A stretch of DNA of 52,737 nucleotides from Planctomycetota bacterium (GTDB lineage Bacteria > Planctomycetota > UBA1135 > GCA-002686595), in assembly GCA_029259595.1 (NCBI GenBank), contig JAJDEW010000126.1:1-52737 (forward strand), written 5' to 3'. The notes beneath the pieces were generated by a model that ran no database searches, was not told the origin of the DNA, and was given only the letters and a program-made list of their open reading frames with translations. Shown piece by piece: positions 17,306-25,934 of this stretch; the first letter of the stretch is position 1, and every line of letters begins with the position of its first letter. Position numbers and translations under genes: made by a program.

Positions 17306-18718
17306 CTACAGGTAGCCGAGCGCCCGCAACTCTTCGAGCGTCTCTTCATCCATCTCGACCTCGCCCAGCGTCCGGGCCGTTTCGCGCGAGCGGAGCCACG
17401 TGTCGAGGGCGTTCGAAAGGCGCTCGACGTCCTGGGGACGTTCGGTCGACACGTCGGTGCGCTCGTGGGGATCGGAGGAGAGGTCGTACAGCTCGACGCG
17501 GCCCTGATCGTCGCGGATCAACTTCAAGTCGCCGACCTGATAGGACTGGAGGCGGCGGTCGAGGGGATCGAAGTCGAAGTCCGGCGCTCCGTGCCGGAAG
17601 CGGCGACGCTCGGTTTCCGGGCGCATGTACTCGGCGATGATCGGGCGCTCCGGACGCAAGTCCCGGGAGAGCAGGCTGACGCCTTCGAACGACGGCCAGA
17701 GATGGCGCGGGACCCCGACCACGTCGAGCACCGTGGGCGGGAGATCGAGGACCTGGACCGGGTCGTCGCGCCGCTCTCCGCCGTCGAAGACTCCGGGCAG
17801 GCGCAGAACGAGCGGGACGCGCAGAAGGGAGTCGTACAGGCAGAACTGGTGCTGCATGAGTCCGTGCTCGCCCACGTTCTCGCCGTGGTCACCGACCACG
17901 ATGACGAGCGTCCGGTCCAGCTCCCCCTCTTGCTCGAGCAGGTCGACGAGCCGGTCCACGTGGGCCTCGACCTTGCGGACGGCGGCGCGGTACAGCGCGC
18001 GCAGGATGGCGAGGTCGGCTTCGGGGAGCCGGAGCTCGCCCGCCTCGAACTTCATGCAGTCGATCTTGGAGAACGAACGCATGCGCTGGACGTCCGCGGG
18101 GTCCGTACCGGGGGGAAGGAACTCCTGCAGCAGTTCGTCCGACGGCCGGTACGGGAGGTGGGCGTCCATCAGATTGACGAACAGGAAGAAGGGGCGTTCA
18201 CGCTCGCGAGTGCCAAGCCAGTCGCGCACTTGCACGACGGTCGGTTCGAAGCGCTTCTTTCTCCAGGCCTCCGTGAAAACCTCGAAGCCCTGGGCAAAGC
18301 CGGTGTGGGCGTTGATGTGGGGGTTTTCGCTGAAGCCCGCGGTTGCGTGGGTGGGCGCCAGGAGCTCGGCCAGGGTCTGCAGATCGTCTCGGAGCAGATG
18401 GCTCTCGTGGTGCGCTCCGTGCCGCGAGGGATAGAGCCCCGTGAACATCGAGCCGTGCGAAGGCAGCGTCCAAGCGGAGACCGTGCGTGCCGCGCTGAAC
18501 ACCACTCCGTCCTGCGCCAGGCGCTGGAGGGGAGCGAGGAGTCCGTCGCCCGTCGCGGTCCCGTGCACCGAGACCGCGTCGCCGCGGGTCGTGTCGAGCA
18601 CGATCAGGAGCACGTTCGGCGGTCGTTGTTTCGTCGGCGAGCAGGCGACCGCCTGCAGGAGCGCGACGAGGATCAGGAAGCCGGCGGCTCGGGGGACGTG
18701 CTTCACGGGAGTCGGCAT
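17306..18718 (-). CDS. Sulfatase-like hydrolase (alkaline phosphatase superfamily), exported
   Basis: The 470-residue product has a signal segment (residues 8-25) ending in AVAC, so it may be a lipoprotein. The sulfatase fold follows. The N-terminal metal site is PPNVLLIVLDTTRGDAV. The active-site block is SAWTLPSHGSMFTGLYPSRHG, a second metal ligand group is VIVVGDHGENVGEHG, and the sulfatase-type end is EELRALGYL. At the nucleophile position the usual formylglycine Cys (C-x-P-x-R) is replaced by Thr (T84-L-P-S-H88). The enzyme may therefore be a phospho- or sulfo-ester hydrolase or a phosphoryl transferase that uses Thr rather than a formylglycine sulfatase. It faces the phosphodiester glycosidase gene at 18863 across about 140 bases, a shared promoter region. 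Confidence 0.88.
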   Translation of the reverse strand: MPTPVKHVPRAAGFLILVALLQAVACSPTKQRPPNVLLIVLDTTRGDAVSVHGTATGDGLLAPLQRLAQDGVVFSAARTVSAWTLPSHGSMFTGLYPSRHGAHHESHLLRDDLQTLAELLAPTHATAGFSENPHINAHTGFAQGFEVFTEAWRKKRFEPTVVQVRDWLGTRERERPFFLFVNLMDAHLPYRPSDELLQEFLPPGTDPADVQRMRSFSKIDCMKFEAGELRLPEADLAILRALYRAAVRKVEAHVDRLVDLLEQEGELDRTLVIVVGDHGENVGEHGLMQHQFCLYDSLLRVPLVLRLPGVFDGGERRDDPVQVLDLPPTVLDVVGVPRHLWPSFEGVSLLSRDLRPERPIIAEYMRPETERRRFRHGAPDFDFDPLDRRLQSYQVGDLKLIRDDQGRVELYDLSSDPHERTDVSTERPQDVERLSNALDTWLRSRETARTLGEVEMDEETLEELRALGYL

Positions 18719-18862
18719 CGATCGGGAGCTTGGCTTCGTGGTACCATGCGACGCGCCGAGTAACGTACGTGACGATCGAAGGTCCCGCAACGGCCGGAAG
18801 CACGTGGAATCGCCTCCACGAACGGGTGTGGCGTGCGGGACCGACGCGTCCGGCTCGAAGCG

Positions 18863-20080
18863 ATGGTCAAGCTCAACCGCCTGTTCACCGACGCCATGGA
18901 CCTGGCCATCGACGTCCTGCAACGGCTCCTCGAGCTGCCTGCGTCGGGCGTCGCTCTCGGCCTGATCGTCCTGGCTGCGCTGCTCGTCCTGGGATGGGTG
19001 CTGCTCGGCAAAGTGCGGGGCCGAGCGCGCCCGCTGCGCAAGCCGGTCTTCGTCGCGCTCGTCGCCGTGGGAGCGCTCTCGTACGCCTTCCTGCTGGATC
19101 AGAAGTTGGCGCAGCTTCGCGACGAGGTGCGGCAGCTGGACTCGAATCTGCGCTTCGCCGCCCTGAGGGCCGACGCCAAGAGTTCGGCGGGAGTTGAGGG
19201 CCCCGGTGGCACCGGTGGCCCTGCTGGCACCGGGGGCAAGGGGGGCGCACGCTTCTTCGCCCTCGAGCGGGCCCTGCGCAAACTCGACGAACGCTTCGGC
19301 ACGTGCGAGCTCACCGTCCAGAACCTCGATGCCGCGAGCGATCTGGCAGGGCTGCGGTTCACGGGCCCCGACGGACCGGTGGTCGCCTTCGTCGCCCTCG
19401 TGGACCTGACCCACCCCGGCCTCTCCATCCGGATCACGCCCGAGCATGGACCGAAGATCCTGACGTCGACCTTCGCCAAATCCGAGGGTGCGACGCTCGC
19501 CGTCAACGGGGAAGCGGGAACGAGCCCGACCCGGCACGCCGAGCTGGGGCAGTGGCAGGGGAACTGGATCGTGCGCGGCAACCCGATCCTGTTGGCCGAC
19601 ACCGACGAGCGGCCCTTTCTCTCCTTCGATCGTGAGGGGCACGGACGCTACTTTGCAGCGTCGATCGTCGACGTGGAGGTGACCGACGAGAAGTACGACA
19701 CCCTGTGGGGACGCTTCGATCTGCTCGTCGACGGCGAGATCGTCCAGCATCGGGGCAAGCGCAACAGGATGGTCGCTCCACGAACCTTGATGGCCTTGGA
19801 CCAGCGGGGAGAGACCCTCTACCTGATGGTGGTCGACGGTCGGCAGCCCGGGTACAGCGTCGGGATGTCGCTCATGGACGGCGCCTACGTCCTGCAGGCG
19901 CTGGGCGCCTTCGAGGGCATGTCGTGTGACGAGGGGGGCTCGTCGACGTTGTTCGCGCAGCGCCTCGGAGGTCTCGTCAACCGCCCCAGCGCTGGGTACG
20001 AGCGTCCTGTCTACTCGCACTTCGGCGTGGTCCTCGCCGACGAGACGAGCGAGTCCGTGGCGCCCGCGCAGAATGACTAG
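18863..20080 (+). CDS. Phosphodiester glycosidase family protein (NAGPA-like), membrane anchored
   Basis: The 405-residue product has two transmembrane helices (about 28-49 and 61-78), a short coiled-coil segment and a Gly-rich linker near residues 125-140. The catalytic domain follows. Its core matches the phosphodiester glycosidase family (PF09992): LYLMVVDGRQPGYSVGMSLM, then GAFEGMSCDEGGSSTL, equivalent to the family's DGR...GxT...N/D-DGGGSS blocks. Family members release a sugar from a sugar-phosphodiester, as in the mammalian uncovering enzyme and in bacterial wall glycopolymer turnover. A GTG at 18833 is another possible start, but the ATG at 18863 begins the natural N-terminus. It is divergent from the sulfatase-like gene and convergent with the CotH gene. 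Confidence 0.85.
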   Translation: MVKLNRLFTDAMDLAIDVLQRLLELPASGVALGLIVLAALLVLGWVLLGKVRGRARPLRKPVFVALVAVGALSYAFLLDQKLAQLRDEVRQLDSNLRFAALRADAKSSAGVEGPGGTGGPAGTGGKGGARFFALERALRKLDERFGTCELTVQNLDAASDLAGLRFTGPDGPVVAFVALVDLTHPGLSIRITPEHGPKILTSTFAKSEGATLAVNGEAGTSPTRHAELGQWQGNWIVRGNPILLADTDERPFLSFDREGHGRYFAASIVDVEVTDEKYDTLWGRFDLLVDGEIVQHRGKRNRMVAPRTLMALDQRGETLYLMVVDGRQPGYSVGMSLMDGAYVLQALGAFEGMSCDEGGSSTLFAQRLGGLVNRPSAGYERPVYSHFGVVLADETSESVAPAQND

Positions 20081-20119
20081 GGGCTGCATCGAGCGCGTCG
20101 TGACGCGCGGCACAGCCCC
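20080..20119. terminator. Nested hairpin between convergent genes
   Basis: An outer stem GGGGCTG/CAGCCCC encloses an inner stem GCGCGTC/GACGCGC. It fills the 48-base gap between the phosphodiester glycosidase stop (20080) and the CotH gene stop (20129). It is a likely bidirectional terminator without T-runs. Confidence 0.5.
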
Positions 20120-20128
20120 AGAGCCCCG

Positions 20129-21784
20129 TCACTCCCGCAGCGCGACGATCTGCGTATCCTCACGCAGGACGAGCTCGAGCGGCCCCGCCGGATGCCGTAC
20201 GCCGTCGACGCTCCAGCCGGAGTAGGGCGCCGCCTCGTCCGTCACCCGTGCGCGCAGGCGCTGCCCGGCGTAGTAGTGCCCGCGATACGGCGTTCGCTCC
20301 TTGTAGCCATCCACCTCGAGCACGATCGACCCCGATGCCTCGGCACGGATCTCGCACTGCACGAGCGGCCCGAGATCCAGGCGCTGGCGGAGATCCTCGA
20401 GCACGTAGCGAGGACGCCGCTCGAGGAACGGGATGCGGTCGCGATAGACGGCGGACGGCATCCCGAGGGAAAGCTCCATGTCTCCGTAGGTCGCTGCGGT
20501 TGCGCGCAGGGTTTCGGGAGTCCACAGGTGGTTCAAGACTTCCGTCGTCAACTTGGCGAAGTCGTCTCGAAAGCCCGCGTCGTTTCGGAGCAGCTTGCGA
20601 AACAGGACCAGGGGAAGGGAATTCACCAGCTTGCGGGAGTCCAGAATGACCCCGAAGGCGGGCGTGTTCGTCGTGTCCTTGACCAGGGGAAAGAAGCTCC
20701 CGTCCATGTCCCAGTGGATCCACGACCAGCGATCCTTCGGATCCGTCAGGTCGAGGACGGCCGCACCCTGTTCCCAGTCGTTCGTTCCGCAGAAGGCGAC
20801 CGTCAGGAGGTAGCGGGACATGGCGTCGACATCGATGAAGCGCTCGACTCGTTCGACGGTTGCTCCGTCGCCGAGCTCGCGCGACCACTGCTGCAGACGG
20901 TCGCGGGCCTCCAGGCTCTTGGAACTCGCCGTTCCGCGCAGGCGGTAGGCAAGGAATTCGTCGTGGCCGAAGCGTGAGCGCAGCTGCCCACGCTCCAGGC
21001 GCTCCGTCAGGAAGTGAACACCCTGGGACTCACCGTTCAAGTAGAGCAGGCAAGGCTCGTAGTGCGGGACCTGTCCGCCCACGAGCCGCGCGAGGTCGTA
21101 GGCGAGCACCGATGTGAAGCCCAGGGTGCGTCGCAAGATCACCGTGGAGACCGGATCGACGCGACCCTCGAAGAGCAGACCCGGCGGAAAGGCGGTGCTT
21201 CCGTAGCGATCGCGGAGGTGAAGGCGGTAGCTGCTCTTGCGCTGCGGAAGTCGGCTGCCACCCCCGTGCAACTTCAGGCCGGTTCGGGTCGCGAACTGCT
21301 CGACTCCCTTGCGGTAGAGCGTCACGTGCGCGCGCTTCTCGATCCGCTCGGTGTAGCGCGTCAGGAGGCCGTCTTCGCCATTTAGGTCGTCCTCTGCGAG
21401 CGCGACGGAGACGACGGTCCAGTCCCCGTGCTCGCGCTCCTCGATCGGAAGGGCGCTGACTGGGAAGGAAGACGTACGGGACGGGTTCGCGCGGTAGAGT
21501 CGTCCGTCGACCTTCGACTTGCGTCGAAAGGCGATCGGGTCGTCGGGGTCGTGTCGCGCAGAGATCGGGAACACGGTTTCGTCGTTGGACACGTCGGAGA
21601 CCAGGTCGTTGCGCTGCAAGATCGCGCCGAGCCGGCCGATGTCCAGCAACGGCCGGGGCACCTCGCGCGAGCGCAGGTTTTGGCGCAGGTCGGCGCTCCA
21701 GGGCTGGTCCTCGAGCCAGGCCCCCGCTGCCGAGACCGCTCCGGCCGTCAAGGCCAAGAGCAGGCAGGCAGGGGCGCGCTTCAA
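20129..21784 (-). CDS. CotH-type atypical kinase family protein, secreted
   Basis: The 551-residue product has a signal peptide (residues 1-20). The CotH kinase core (PF08757) is clear: GLKLHGGGSRLPQRKSSYR at about 169-187, YLNGESQGVHFLTERL at 248-263, and WIHWDMDGSFF at 355-365 with the acidic pair D359/D361 expected to hold metal. CotH proteins were described as secretion-pathway protein kinases that phosphorylate spore-coat proteins in Bacillus. A C-terminal beta-rich domain (VQCEIRAEASGSIVLEVDGY) may bind a surface polymer. The start overlaps the stop of the DUF4956 gene by four bases, so it is the last gene of a translationally coupled four-gene operon. The target of phosphorylation here is unknown. 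Confidence 0.9.
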   Translation of the reverse strand: MKRAPACLLLALTAGAVSAAGAWLEDQPWSADLRQNLRSREVPRPLLDIGRLGAILQRNDLVSDVSNDETVFPISARHDPDDPIAFRRKSKVDGRLYRANPSRTSSFPVSALPIEEREHGDWTVVSVALAEDDLNGEDGLLTRYTERIEKRAHVTLYRKGVEQFATRTGLKLHGGGSRLPQRKSSYRLHLRDRYGSTAFPPGLLFEGRVDPVSTVILRRTLGFTSVLAYDLARLVGGQVPHYEPCLLYLNGESQGVHFLTERLERGQLRSRFGHDEFLAYRLRGTASSKSLEARDRLQQWSRELGDGATVERVERFIDVDAMSRYLLTVAFCGTNDWEQGAAVLDLTDPKDRWSWIHWDMDGSFFPLVKDTTNTPAFGVILDSRKLVNSLPLVLFRKLLRNDAGFRDDFAKLTTEVLNHLWTPETLRATAATYGDMELSLGMPSAVYRDRIPFLERRPRYVLEDLRQRLDLGPLVQCEIRAEASGSIVLEVDGYKERTPYRGHYYAGQRLRARVTDEAAPYSGWSVDGVRHPAGPLELVLREDTQIVALRE

Positions 21785-22491
21785 CTCCCGCCCCTGCGCG
21801 TGAAGTAGACGTCGGAGCGCAGCGAGCCGCAGAGCTCGCGCCAGCGGGCCTGGTGCTCGGGGAGCACGCTGCGGACCAAGGCCGGAAAGCTGTAGGAGAC
21901 GACCGCCTCGGCGGGGCCTTCGCTGACGGCGTCGAGCGTGCCCTTCGGGAACTGCTGGGCCAGAAGCCTCAGGAGGGCGTCGCCCTGTTCTTGGAACTCC
22001 TCGGTGGACAGCGTGAGGACGACGATCCCGTCCGAACGACCGGCACCGAAGACGCCGCCGCCCTTCAGGCTCACGAGGGCCAGGACCAGCACGGTGACCA
22101 GCAAGAGCGCGCCGAGGAACACGAGATTGAACGTCGCGCAGCAGAGCGCCCCGGCGACGACCAGCATCAGGAAACCGATCTCCTCCGGCTCCTTCACCGG
22201 AGTCCGGAAGCGGACGATCGAGAGCGCCCCGAGCAATCCCAGCGAGAGCGGCAGGGAGAACTGGATGCAGATGAAGATCCCCGTGATGGACAGCGAGATG
22301 AGCGGGAAGGCGCGGTGGATCTCGCTTCCGCTCGAGCGGGACCGGTAGAACACTCGGTAAAGCGCGGAGACGAAGAGACCCGTGAGCGCGGAGATGCTCA
22401 TCAGGAGGAAGAACTTGCTGAAGCCGATCGTCGCGCCCCGACTCCCGTCAGGTGACACGAGCGCTTGCAGCCAATCCGAGAGGTCGCTCAT
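21781..22491 (-). CDS. DUF4956 membrane protein
   Basis: The 236-residue product has about four transmembrane helices in its first 145 residues. It carries the DUF4956 signature LGALSIVRFRTPVKEPEEIGF between two of them. A small cytoplasmic alpha/beta domain of about 90 residues follows (from DGIVVLTLS). The function of the family is not established, but its genes repeatedly lie beside VTC-domain and CotH genes, as here. A role in moving or sensing phosphate-containing substrates across the membrane is a reasonable guess only. The gene starts 18 bases after the VTC stop and overlaps the CotH start by four bases. Confidence 0.92.
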   Translation of the reverse strand: MSDLSDWLQALVSPDGSRGATIGFSKFFLLMSISALTGLFVSALYRVFYRSRSSGSEIHRAFPLISLSITGIFICIQFSLPLSLGLLGALSIVRFRTPVKEPEEIGFLMLVVAGALCCATFNLVFLGALLLVTVLVLALVSLKGGGVFGAGRSDGIVVLTLSTEEFQEQGDALLRLLAQQFPKGTLDAVSEGPAEAVVSYSFPALVRSVLPEHQARWRELCGSLRSDVYFTRRGGS

Positions 22492-22509
22492 GGGAAGACG
22501 TGGGGTTGG

Positions 22510-23208
22510 TCAGGGAAAGGGGTCGAGGAGTCGTGAATGGCATTCCCCGTACTTGGAGAAGGCCTGTCGCTGGCACCCGAGCTCGACCAGCGCGGCGAGG
22601 CTCCGCGGGGGATCAGGGCCGGGGCCCTTGGACTCGACGACAGCGCGGTCGAGCCTCGGCCGGCGCGCGCTCGGCACCTGGAGGGGGTTGACGGAGGGAA
22701 CGTGGATGCGATCGTCCAGGGAGATGCGCGCGCCGCACACCGGCTCGAGGAAGCGCTGGCGTCGATAGCGGATCGTGAACGCCGGCCGAAGGGGTGCAGG
22801 CAAGTCCACCCCGCGACTTCGCAGTCGGACGAGGAGCTCGCGCACGCGCGCCTCGGAGAGCGGCGCCCCCGAGACGAGGTCCGGATCGAGGGCGACGGAT
22901 TCGCGCAGCTTCTCGCGCCGCCCCCCGATCTTGCCCTTCACTTCGAGGAAGGCGTGGTCGCCCAGCGATCGTCGGTCGTCGTCCTCGTACCAGCGCAGCC
23001 GGACCTTGGTCTTCAGGTAGTCGCTGTTGCGCTTCTCGTCCAGGAAGCGCCAGTCGGGCGTGTCGAAGTAGAGGCTCACCACCCAACCGCCGGGGTGACG
23101 CGGGTCGGGTCGCAGGCGAGCGGCCAGGAAGGAGCGGATCACTTCGGCGCGGATCGCGGGCAAGACCCACTTGCGCTCGCAGACCGTGGTTTGCGGCTCA
23201 CCGATCAT
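22510..23208 (-). CDS. VTC-domain protein (polyphosphate polymerase-type)
   Basis: The 232-residue product is a VTC/CYTH-like tunnel fold. Conserved basic and acidic residues line up with the family: ERKW at 11-14, SLYFDTPD at 45-52, KTKVRLRWYE at 66-75, and FLEVKGKIGGRREKLR at 87-102. In yeast this domain makes polyphosphate from nucleotide triphosphate. Bacterial homologues next to DUF4956 and CotH have not been assigned a reaction that I can cite. It has no signal peptide, so it acts in the cytoplasm. The ATG at 23208 overlaps the stop of the lipoprotein gene by four bases. Confidence 0.92.
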   Translation of the reverse strand: MIGEPQTTVCERKWVLPAIRAEVIRSFLAARLRPDPRHPGGWVVSLYFDTPDWRFLDEKRNSDYLKTKVRLRWYEDDDRRSLGDHAFLEVKGKIGGRREKLRESVALDPDLVSGAPLSEARVRELLVRLRSRGVDLPAPLRPAFTIRYRRQRFLEPVCGARISLDDRIHVPSVNPLQVPSARRPRLDRAVVESKGPGPDPPRSLAALVELGCQRQAFSKYGECHSRLLDPFP

Positions 23209-23828
23209 CGCAGGCCACTGCGAGAGACGACGACGTCGTCCAGCACGAGCTGCGAGCGCCCCTGGACCTTTGGCAAGAGCCGCACCTCGATGCGCAGAGC
23301 CGTGGCGTTCGCCGGGATCAGTTGCGCGTCGACCGTGGCCGTGTTCGAAGTCCAGCCCGGCGCCGGGCTCGTGACGTGTTGCAGGCGGCGCGCCGTCAGC
23401 TTGCGTGGGAAGTCGGGGATGGCGGGATGCACGAGGTCGCTCTCCCCGTAGAAGTTCGCCAGGGTCGAGACGGCGACGCCCTCGACGACGTCGGCGGAAC
23501 TCCACCAGGAAAGCTCGAGGGCGCCTTCCCCCGTGAGCGGGATCAGCGGACTCCAGGCCGTGGTCCAGGGGTAGCCGACTTCGAGCCGTGTCGCGTACGT
23601 TCCGGAATGCGCGCCCGCTCGGGTCCTCTGCGCATCTCCGTGCCAGCCGCTGTCTTCGAAGTCGAAGCGGGCGAGCTCGTGCCGGCCGCCGTCGACGGGC
23701 TCACGACAGCCCGCTGCGAGCAGCGCGGCGAGGCCGAGGCCGACGACCGAACGAGTCACCCGAACGGCGCGCGGTCGGTAGGGGAGTCGTCCTGGGGACT
23801 TCGGGAGGCTCGCATCGACACTCGTCAC
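23205..23828 (-). CDS. Predicted lipoprotein, first gene of the CotH-VTC operon
   Basis: The 207-residue product carries a signal sequence with lipobox LLAAGC about 40 residues in, then a beta-rich domain of about 160 residues (AGAHSGTYATRLEV, LELSWWSSADV, LVLDDVVVSR) that resembles a carbohydrate-binding or jelly-roll fold. The start at 23828 is a GTG and would give a 20-residue leader before the signal peptide. A GTG at 23759 would give a shorter, more usual N-terminus, and neither has a clear ribosome binding site. The stop overlaps the VTC start, so it opens the four-gene operon. It may hold a surface polymer for the CotH protein, which is inference from its place. Confidence 0.75.
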   Translation of the reverse strand: MTSVDASLPKSPGRLPYRPRAVRVTRSVVGLGLAALLAAGCREPVDGGRHELARFDFEDSGWHGDAQRTRAGAHSGTYATRLEVGYPWTTAWSPLIPLTGEGALELSWWSSADVVEGVAVSTLANFYGESDLVHPAIPDFPRKLTARRLQHVTSPAPGWTSNTATVDAQLIPANATALRIEVRLLPKVQGRSQLVLDDVVVSRSGLR

Positions 23829-24084
23829 GCTAGGAACAGGTCACTGCGGCGGGAAGCGCGAGCCTGCGCAGCGAGGTTAGCGGGCTGGCGTACTCCTGAC
23901 AAGGGGAGGTCGGGGGCGAGGACGGTGCCTGGCGCGGAGCGGCCGGGCGTGGTGCGCGGGTCTGCCGCAAGCGAGGCGAGCTCGCGCCGATAGCTCTGCG
24001 GCGTGCGCGCGAGTCGCACTGGAGCTACACGGATTCCAACCACGCGACAGCGTCATCTGGACGCAGTGACGCGCAGGCTGACGG

Positions 24085-25620
24085 TCAGTTCGACTCGAGG
24101 GCGAGCAGGCGCCCTTCGGGGCCCCGCGTGTAGAGGCGGAGCTGGGGATGCGCTGGCAAGTCCTTGTCCGAGATCAAGGCAACGAAGGAAGCGCTCGACC
24201 CCTCGCGTGCATAGGTCTGGCTGACTCCGCGGATCACGCCGTTGATCGCGAAGACGACCTCGCGCGGCGCGGGGTCGCCCTCCGCGACGGTGACCGAACC
24301 CAGGAGCAGTCCTGGATAGACGGTAGAGGTCCCTTCCCAGGCGCGGATCGCCTCGGCGTTGGCGATCCTGGCCTGGGCTCCTTCGAGCACGCCGAGCTCG
24401 AACTCTTCGACCGGACGCCCGAGCTCCTCGGAAGCTTGCCCCGGCTGAAAGACGTCGCGCCACGTCGGCGACTCGCCGAAGAGCGTGCGCTTGTGGTCGA
24501 GGGCTGGCCAAGCCTCGGGAAAGGTGCCATCCACGGCCACGGATCCGCCCCCCTTGTTGTGCAGCACCTTCTTCTTTCGAGCGGGCTCTTCATCGAACGC
24601 GGAGCGCCCGTCTGTCTCCCAGGGCACCTCGATCCCCAAGACGTCGGCGATCGTCGGCAGGAGGTCGATCGACTCGACGTTGCGATCGACGATGCGTCCA
24701 TCCGTCTGCCCGGGCAGCTTGACGAACAGGGGGACGTGCAGAAGGTCGCGCGCGCGTTCGATCGTCGGGGTGTCGCGATCCAGGCCGCGCAGGCTGCACC
24801 CGTGATCGGACGTGATGATCACGAGCGTCTCATCGTAGGCGCCCACTTCCTTCATGCGCCCGATCAACTCGCCCAGAAGTGCATCGACGAAGCCGAGCTG
24901 GAGGAGATGACGCTGGACGCCGAGATCGAGGAGGGCGTCGTACTTCGACCAGGCGCCGAGGCCCACCTCGCGGAGCATCTTCGTGCCGTACTTCTTGCCG
25001 GAGGGAACGAACTCCCAGGGGACGTGCGGCAGCATGACGTGCAGAAAGCCGAGGGTCGGCCCCGGACCTCCATCGAACCTGGCGACGAAGCGACGAAAGT
25101 GGTCGGCGCGCGGCGCACCTTTGGAGTCGAGGCCGTACTGCGGACGTCCCCCCTCGAGCAGCTCGGTGGGGCACATGGCCGTGATGCGTTCGTGAACGAC
25201 CATCCGATGGGAGCCAGCGAGCAAGGTGAAGAGGTTTTGAGGATGATCCTGGAAGCGGGGCAACAGCGAGTGGTCCTCCACCAGGTTGCCGGTCAAGATC
25301 GAAGGCAACGCGAGCACCGTGCGCTTGTAGCAAGCGCTCGCGTTGCGAAACCACGTGCTCTCGGCCGCGAGCTTTGCGAAGTTCGGAAAGAGCTCGCCTT
25401 CGATCTCGTCGGTCGTCCGCATCAGGCTGCTGACCGGCAACTGGTCGAAGATGACGAGTACGACGCTCGTCCGCGCTTCCGTCGCTTCGGCCTCGAGCGC
25501 GGCTTCTTCGGCCACCTGGGGGAGGGGAGCCGGCCCGACGAAGGCGAGCGGGGCCGAGCTCAGGAGCGAACAGGCGCAGACTAGGAGAACCAGGAAGGGC
25601 AGGTTCGCATACAACCCCAT
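24085..25620 (-). CDS. Sulfatase-like hydrolase or transferase (alkaline phosphatase superfamily), membrane anchored
   Basis: The 511-residue product begins with a hydrophobic segment (about residues 5-27), a signal anchor or signal peptide. The alkaline-phosphatase-superfamily core follows: TSVVLVIFDQLPVSSL (metal ligand D59), KRTVLALPSILTGN (nucleophile probably T101, no formylglycine Cys), GFLHVMLPHVPWEFVPSG, and LVIITSDHGCSLRG for the second metal group. A C-terminal domain of about 120 residues after the core is beta-rich. The pattern is close to sulfatase-like proteins annotated in actinobacteria and to phosphoglycerol or phosphoethanolamine transferases. The substrate is unknown. An ATG at 25701 would add 27 polar residues. 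The gene ends 256 bases before the CotH-VTC operon on the same strand. Confidence 0.82.
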   Translation of the reverse strand: MGLYANLPFLVLLVCACSLLSSAPLAFVGPAPLPQVAEEAALEAEATEARTSVVLVIFDQLPVSSLMRTTDEIEGELFPNFAKLAAESTWFRNASACYKRTVLALPSILTGNLVEDHSLLPRFQDHPQNLFTLLAGSHRMVVHERITAMCPTELLEGGRPQYGLDSKGAPRADHFRRFVARFDGGPGPTLGFLHVMLPHVPWEFVPSGKKYGTKMLREVGLGAWSKYDALLDLGVQRHLLQLGFVDALLGELIGRMKEVGAYDETLVIITSDHGCSLRGLDRDTPTIERARDLLHVPLFVKLPGQTDGRIVDRNVESIDLLPTIADVLGIEVPWETDGRSAFDEEPARKKKVLHNKGGGSVAVDGTFPEAWPALDHKRTLFGESPTWRDVFQPGQASEELGRPVEEFELGVLEGAQARIANAEAIRAWEGTSTVYPGLLLGSVTVAEGDPAPREVVFAINGVIRGVSQTYAREGSSASFVALISDKDLPAHPQLRLYTRGPEGRLLALESN

Positions 25621-25934
25621 GAGGTGCCGACGTCGTACAGGTCGACCGTTGCGAAGCGGATACGATCCGGGCCTCTGGCCCTGTGCGGTGGACCAATTCA
25701 TGGGGTGACAAGTCATGGGGTTCACGGGCCGATTGTGGCGTCGCGCTGTTCGATCGGACCAGGAAAGATGATGAAAAAAGGAGGGGCCACGCCAACGACG
25801 AGAGCGCGAACGAAGGCCTGTGCTCGAGAACTGTGGGCGAGGAAGCGGCAGCGGCGCCGCCACCGGATGCAGGACGCGACTTTTCCAGGATTGCCGTGAA
25901 GGATCGGGACGCTCGGTCCCTCGAACTCCCCGCA

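Noticed and set aside
17174..18763. 529-codon plus-strand frame opposite the sulfatase-like gene
   Set aside because: The minus strand carries all sulfatase-fold motifs. The plus frame has none.
24148..25584. 478-codon plus-strand frame opposite the second sulfatase-like gene
   Set aside because: It is antisense to a gene with metal-site motifs and has no recognisable feature.
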